Shown here: positions 24,471 to 64,000 of the stretch, piece after piece
Position numbering within the stretch: position 1 is the first letter of the stretch
Layout: each line of letters begins with the position of its first letter
Assembly: GCA_037951165.1 (NCBI GenBank)
Contig: JBBDHG010000097.1
Span: forward strand, 766,001-830,000
Source: Lophius americanus
Lineage: Eukaryota > Chordata > Actinopteri > Lophiiformes > Lophiidae
Direction: 5' to 3'
Length of the DNA stretch: 64,000 nucleotides
Made by a program: the position numbers and the translations under genes
The notes under the pieces: model-generated
Databases searched by the model: none
What the model saw: only the letters and a program-made list of their open reading frames with translations
What the model was told of the DNA's origin: nothing

Positions 24471-27180
24471 AAAAACCTATCCATACTTGAATTAAATGAG
24501 CCAGTTGATCTACTAACTGTCAACTTATCTGTCAAACATGCGTATAACTGAGTGTGTAAAATACTGGGAGGAGTCAATGTAAATAGGTTAATTCAGCACA
24601 TGAAAAAAAAAAATTAGGGTGTTTGTGATTGCATCTGTATTTAATACCTCTGATTGGAAGGTGCTAATCGGCACAGCTTTGCACACGGACGCAGTTCGTC
24701 ATACCGAAAAGCCGGTTCCGTTGTTTGGACCACACTGGAAGAGTACTACTATACAGCCCAGAAAGAGTGGCCCAAGAAGGTAGTTCTCAGCTGTATGTTG
24801 CACAAAATGCCCATCATAACGGGTTGAAGCATAATGCCATGGACGTGAAGGATATTTTCCACTTGCCAAATATGTCGCTGTGCACGCTATGCGCTACCCT
24901 TCTTCTCCGTTCCCCGGCTGTTCCGTTGTGGGACGGCTTGGATTGAGACCCCCCACCACTGATGATTGACCACCTTCGCTCTCGCCTCCTGCGCAATGGA
25001 AGAATCCATCTTTAAGACTACAACTCAACCATATTCAGCAAGATGAAGCATTATCATTTTTGATTTGGTAGATAAATTAAACTTCCATGGAAATATCCAG
25101 GAAAATAAATGCTGCGAATTATTGTGAATGTCTGGTCATTGCAGGGAATGAGCTGTTAAATTCTGAGATGAGAGGCCATTATGTTCCCTTTGAAATGTGA
25201 AGGGATGTGTAGCAAACCAAAGATGGCCAGGCTGATGGGTAAATCCAGATCAAACTGCTGCCCTTCCAACACACCTGTGATTAAACTACTACTACTATGT
25301 TCCTACAGCTTCAAAGACGATGGAAATATTCTATGACTTATTCACACCACAACAAATCTACAAAAAAAGGCAGGGAGAAATACTCCTTGGTATCTCTGTC
25401 TGCTCGTCATAACCTTTTTATTCCGGAGCAAATTGTGTGTACAATCGGTCCAGAGCAATTCATCAAACTATACAGATTTATAAACCATGACGAGTAGTTG
25501 TTACTTTTGACCTATCGTGACATTTCAACTATTCCAAAGCGTTGTAACTTCTTGACAAACGTTATTGTGCGTGGTTTCCATGGAGACAGGCTTGAATTGT
25601 GATGAGAGCGTTCGTCACCAACAAAACACTGTAGCTCTGTAGCTTCAAAAAACTTCACACATACATTATATGACAATATTAAGAAGCTATAAATATTTAA
25701 ATTTTTCTTTGTCTCTTAAGGCTGGTCAGCATTTTCCATGGCATATATCCACAGTAATATCCTCTCCTCTAAGGATATGTTATGTACTGATATCGGGGGT
25801 TTTCTACTCGATAGATGACTTTTCTTAAAAGTAGAAATATGAGTTATTTAAGCAGTGATATCCACATAAATCAGGTGATTATCAGTAATCGCTATGAGTT
25901 TGATACTGTACATTCTGAATATTGTGCAACCCTAGAAGCTAGCAGCAATTATATCTGGAGATTATTAGCCATTTTAATGCCAGAGCTAGCCTCCCAATGT
26001 TCATAACATTTTCCTAAAAATATAAAGTGATTAATGCAAGTAGTGACAATAAATATAAACAAGCAAGAGCATTGTTGTTGTTTTTTTTGGCCGTACCAGA
26101 ATAAAAGTGGCTGCAGCATGGCCCACTGCTAACCAGCAATGAGGAGATATGTCCGGGTTGTCTACAGGTAAAGTTGTGTAACTGGTGGATGTGTTTATGC
26201 AACAATAACATAATCACCTATAAAAGAAAGGTGATAATATGTCACTGTTCACAACTTTTTTCATCTGCTGTCAAGAAGCCCCCCCACCCAAAAAATATTT
26301 TTGCATGAATTTAAATGAATTCAATGTGATTGGACTACATTTTTAAATTAATGTACATGGACTCAATGTATTAATAACGAATGGAAATTGTAAATTTAAA
26401 GCAAATTCTTCCCAGTGATTTTTCCACGGTTAATTTTAACAAATCATAAGCGTAAATTATCCATAAAATGTTGAATGACACTTACTCGAGGCAAACAAAG
26501 TAACATCTAAAGTATCTACATTTTAGGGAGGGGCATAATAATCAAACAACTATTCCGTTCTCTGAACCATAGGAATATTATTCAAATACCCAACATGAGA
26601 CAATTCCTCAAAACTCGAATTTTCTAAATTCCAAGTTACAAGCCCCGGTCTTCTTCAAAACTGATGGGAAGAGCTTAAACTAGAGTCTTTCATCTGGAGT
26701 TCATTCAAACTTTGTGTCGCACCATTGAAGCAGCTGAACTGCTTTTCACAATATCTGAGTTACGCAGTAGTCTGTTTCTGCTTTAACTGTGCATGCATTC
26801 TTCTTGTTATGATGAAGTAGCTGTAAACAGCCTTTCGCTACATTACCGCAACCTGCTGGCAGTAGAGCAGCACCAGTAAAACTTAAAACAGGGGGGAAAT
26901 ATTTCTAACCAAAACGATAGTTATTCATACATTTTTTAACTATTTTATTTAATTATACTACTGCATATATATATACTACTACATTAAGTGGACTTGGGAG
27001 TTGATTGCATTGATTTCCTGGTTAAAACAAAACTGTATTGGGCAGCATTACCTTTCTATCAAAATGTTGCATATTTTCAATCATGTTTTATATGTTGTGA
27101 GCTGTTTTCTGCATGCTTTTATGACTTCTACGTTTTCATCTTTTTAACCGTCAGTGCTAGATGGACACCAGGGTTGATTG
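24471..27180. other. Non-coding stretch downstream of cbln1
   Basis: The GC-richer patch at 24650-25010 has 60- to 73-codon frames on both strands (for example plus 24725-24946), but none shows a recognisable domain. The rest is AT-rich. The distal 3' untranslated region of cbln1 may reach to about 26.95 kb. Confidence 0.4.
26944..26949 (-). terminator. Candidate polyadenylation signal for cbln1
   Basis: AATAAA on the minus strand, about 1.02 kb past the stop codon. It is the first canonical hexamer I see downstream of exon 3. A 3' untranslated region of about 1 kb would be ordinary, and would include the tRNA-like SINE remnant at 27183-27250. Confidence 0.3.
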
Positions 27181-27182
27181 CA

Positions 27183-27250
27183 GCTCGGGGTCGCTGTAGC
27201 TCAGTGGAAAGAGCAGCCATCAGGCAATCAGAATCTGTGTATGACTGTAT
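27183..27250 (+). repeat. tRNA-derived SINE head (A box only)
   Basis: GGGTCGCTGTAGCTCAGTGG AAAGAGCAGCCATC has the tRNA-like A box TAGCTCAGTGG preceded by GGTCGC. A B box (GGTTCGANTCC) is not seen downstream, so it is a truncated SINE rather than a tRNA gene. Confidence 0.6.
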
Positions 27251-27969
27251 GTGATCAATTAAAGGATACATTATCGCAGCTGGTGAGCATTTTGTTAGCT
27301 AGTTATAGGGTCATGGGATCGGAAAATCCATCATTACAATGATAATAATAAAAATCCAGCATCAAACAAAATCTAAATGTAATTGGACGCTTCTGATTAG
27401 ACAATCAGTGTTTAGGATCTTACCCAATTAAATTGCTGTTTGCCTTTGGAGGCTGATCCGAAATCAGTGCTAATAATCTAAAGAATTGAAAAATAAAAGC
27501 AAAACTACTAGCTATGCCCACAGGAAATGGGCTTATGCTAACAGAGATGGATGGACTGGATGGATGTGGAGGAAGGGGGTACAATAGAGCTTTAGAACAC
27601 TCTGGAACACATAAATGATCAATTGCGTCTTTCAGCAGAGAATAAAAAAGGTTTTGGCTGTCCAAAGCTGTAGTCAAGCAACAGAAAAAACAGAGGGAGG
27701 AAAAGACAGATTCAAGGCTTCATTTTATCTCTTTACCCTTGTATTGGTCGTTTGGTGTCATGCTCTTACATCTTTATCCCAACACCTCCCTCTGCAGCGT
27801 ACCAAACAAAGTCTATGGTCCCTTGTTTCCTTATCTTCTTCGTATTCACATGCAGTTTTTCTTCCTCCAACTGCTGTTTCTCCCTCCACCATCATTCTTT
27901 CCATCCTCAACGTTCTCCTCCTCATTCGCTTCCACCCCTCCTGCTCCTCCTCCTCCTCTGCCTCGTCTC

Positions 27970-62768
<34,799 letters not shown>

Positions 62769-63298
62769 ACCGAATTAGAACGGATAACTCTTAGGGTTGT
62801 CAGTGGGTCTAGTCCCCTTTAAAAAGTAAGTTTCCAGGTGTTCCACTGACGGACCTTCACTGGACGCCTCTCCGGTATCTCAGGACTACTTTCTCCCCCG
62901 CGGAGTGGGACGGTTTATCCTGAGGATTTCTATCCTCCGGTTTGTCTCTTTCCTCTCCTTTCAGCCGCGTCTGTCACTTAGACCCACGGACAGCCTGATT
63001 TGCGCTCGTGCCGGAGGGGCCCTGTTCCAGAGACGAGGCAACACAACTCATAGCGCGGGGGGAGATCCGTCTGCCCTCTCTCGCGAGCGCTTGAATTATT
63101 GATACGTGAGATATGAGAGTTTCAAACACAAAGGCTCGGGAGGAGGATGCTCCCGCCCTGGTGCTGATCTTTTTTCTTTTTTACAGACCCAAGTAACTGA
63201 GAGCCATCATCGGAGTAGCGCGCGAGCTCTTCGATATTTTCCAATCAGCGCGCGCCGACGGCCTCTTCCACCCCGCCCTGCTACTTTATCTCACTCTA

Positions 63299-63382
63299 TG
63301 CCTCTCTCTCTCTCTCTCTCGCTCTCCCTCCCTTTCTTTTTCTGTCAATATCTCTCTTTTGCTCTCTCTCTCTTTCTCTCTC
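63299..63382. repeat. Pyrimidine (CT)n tract upstream of cbln1
   Basis: CTCTCTCT runs interrupted by GCTCTCCC and TTTCTTTTT, GA-rich on the gene strand. Confidence 0.9.
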
Positions 63383-63395
63383 TTTATATATATAT
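63383..63395 (-). promoter_or_regulatory. Possible TATA element upstream of cbln1
   Basis: On the gene strand this reads CATATATATATAAA, followed by a GA-rich tract. It lies about 615 bp upstream of the ATG, so its use would imply a long 5' untranslated region. A weaker TTTTTAAAGG nearer the ATG (about 62818-62827) is an alternative. AT-repeat origin is equally possible. Confidence 0.25.
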
Positions 63396-63399
63396 GGTG

Positions 63400-64000
63400 A
63401 ACCACAGAGTGCAGTCCTTATGAAGGAGGAGCATCATTATCGCCATTATCATCACGATCCAGGAAGCAGTGAGTCTGCTTGGGCACCTGAGTTCTTAAGC
63501 AGCTCTGCAGCCATCAAGGAATCTTATTAGGTGTGAAAATTAAACATCTCCCGTTTATCTGAATCCCTAAAATATACAGCTTAGCTAAGGGATTCAATAC
63601 AAGCTACAAACTAGTGCAAAGTGTATCGGTATCTGCAGCAAAAGTGAGCCAGATGAGCAACAGTGGAAAACAAACCAGCAGGGACACACCTTATGTTTTA
63701 AGTGTTTTTATTCTGATTACACTAAAGCAGCAGAAGGCTGTCATCCTGAAATACAGGGGCAGTTCAAACCACAACTCTGACAAAACAGTCAACTTTTGTT
63801 TGGTTTAGGCTTTTCATTTCCATGGTAACAGTGTCCGTTGCCTAAAACGCTCCCACAGTGTAATCTTTGAAGAAAAATAATGTTTCTGTGTCAGTGCAAA
63901 CTGGCAAAACGGTGATGTGTAATGGTTTAAGTCTGATAAGCTGTGCAGACACAACAGCAAGAACCATATCTATCCTTTATTTTACTAGGTAAAGTCCTCA
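63400..64000. other. Upstream flank of cbln1, nothing recognised
   Basis: Ordinary composition; open frames (for example 63614-63808) show no recognisable domain. Confidence 0.45.

Noticed and set aside
24725..24996. Open frames on both strands in a GC-richer patch
   Set aside because: No motif, no splice partner and no family recognised; possible transposon relic but unsupported.
27183..27250. tRNA gene
   Set aside because: Only the A box is visible; no B box or cloverleaf, so it is a SINE head.

Overview
The window looks like teleost fish nuclear DNA. It is AT-rich and gene-poor, with long dinucleotide and tetranucleotide microsatellites. Its repeats are the usual fish mix: L2/CR1-like and RTE LINEs, Tc1/mariner and hAT DNA transposons, and a dispersed family whose start reads like GGCGGCACGGTGG. 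The coding evidence is one intron-containing vertebrate gene. There are no operons, phage genes or CRISPR arrays.

The one supported protein-coding gene is cerebellin-1 (cbln1), on the minus strand. Exon 1 is at 62511-62768, exon 2 at 61217-61336 and exon 3 at 27970-28167. All three join in phase 0 with canonical GT/AG sites and give a 191-residue secreted C1q-family synaptic organiser. Exon 2 is only 120 bases and was found by reading the minus strand for the expected C1q core. Intron 1 is 1.17 kb and intron 2 is about 33.0 kb, so more than half the window is one intron. A GC- and CpG-rich promoter region lies upstream (about 62.5-63.3 kb). Everything below 27.97 kb is 3' flank.

Layout: 1-1.59 kb, 5' part of an L2-like LINE (minus) cut by the window edge. 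4.85-6.38 kb, decayed Tc1-like transposon. 6.69-7.26 kb, LINE 3' end followed by a dispersed repeat. 7.96-8.07 kb, TA microsatellite. 9.75-11.06 kb, hAT remnant with a BED finger and an exact 8-bp target duplication. 11.3-12.7 kb, AT repeat, hairpins and LINE tails. 13.4-14.05 kb, LINE fragment. 17.29-20.32 kb, second hAT remnant split by a 5'-truncated L2-like LINE whose catalytic motif reads YAGD. 20.6-28 kb, mostly unique AT-rich sequence. 28-61 kb, intron 2: microsatellites, a three-copy uncharacterised repeat, a tandem duplication near 35.6 kb, a Tc1-like remnant at 38.05-38.62 kb, a 1.3-kb degenerate tandem array at 39.4-40.7 kb, hAT coding remains near 44.7-45.3 kb, GATA/GGAT blocks at 49.7 and 59.5 kb, and a decayed RTE LINE at 53.3-55.7 kb. 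60.3-62.5 kb is repeat-poor around exons 1-2 and is the best place to look for enhancers.

I found no convincing undescribed biological system. The observations most worth checking are the very large, transposon-filled cbln1 intron 2, the three-copy repeat family, the degenerate tandem array, a perfect 24-bp-arm hairpin inside a LINE tail, and a 33-bp exact duplication 2.15 kb apart. Family names for repeats come from recognised motifs and remembered consensus patterns; no database search was possible.
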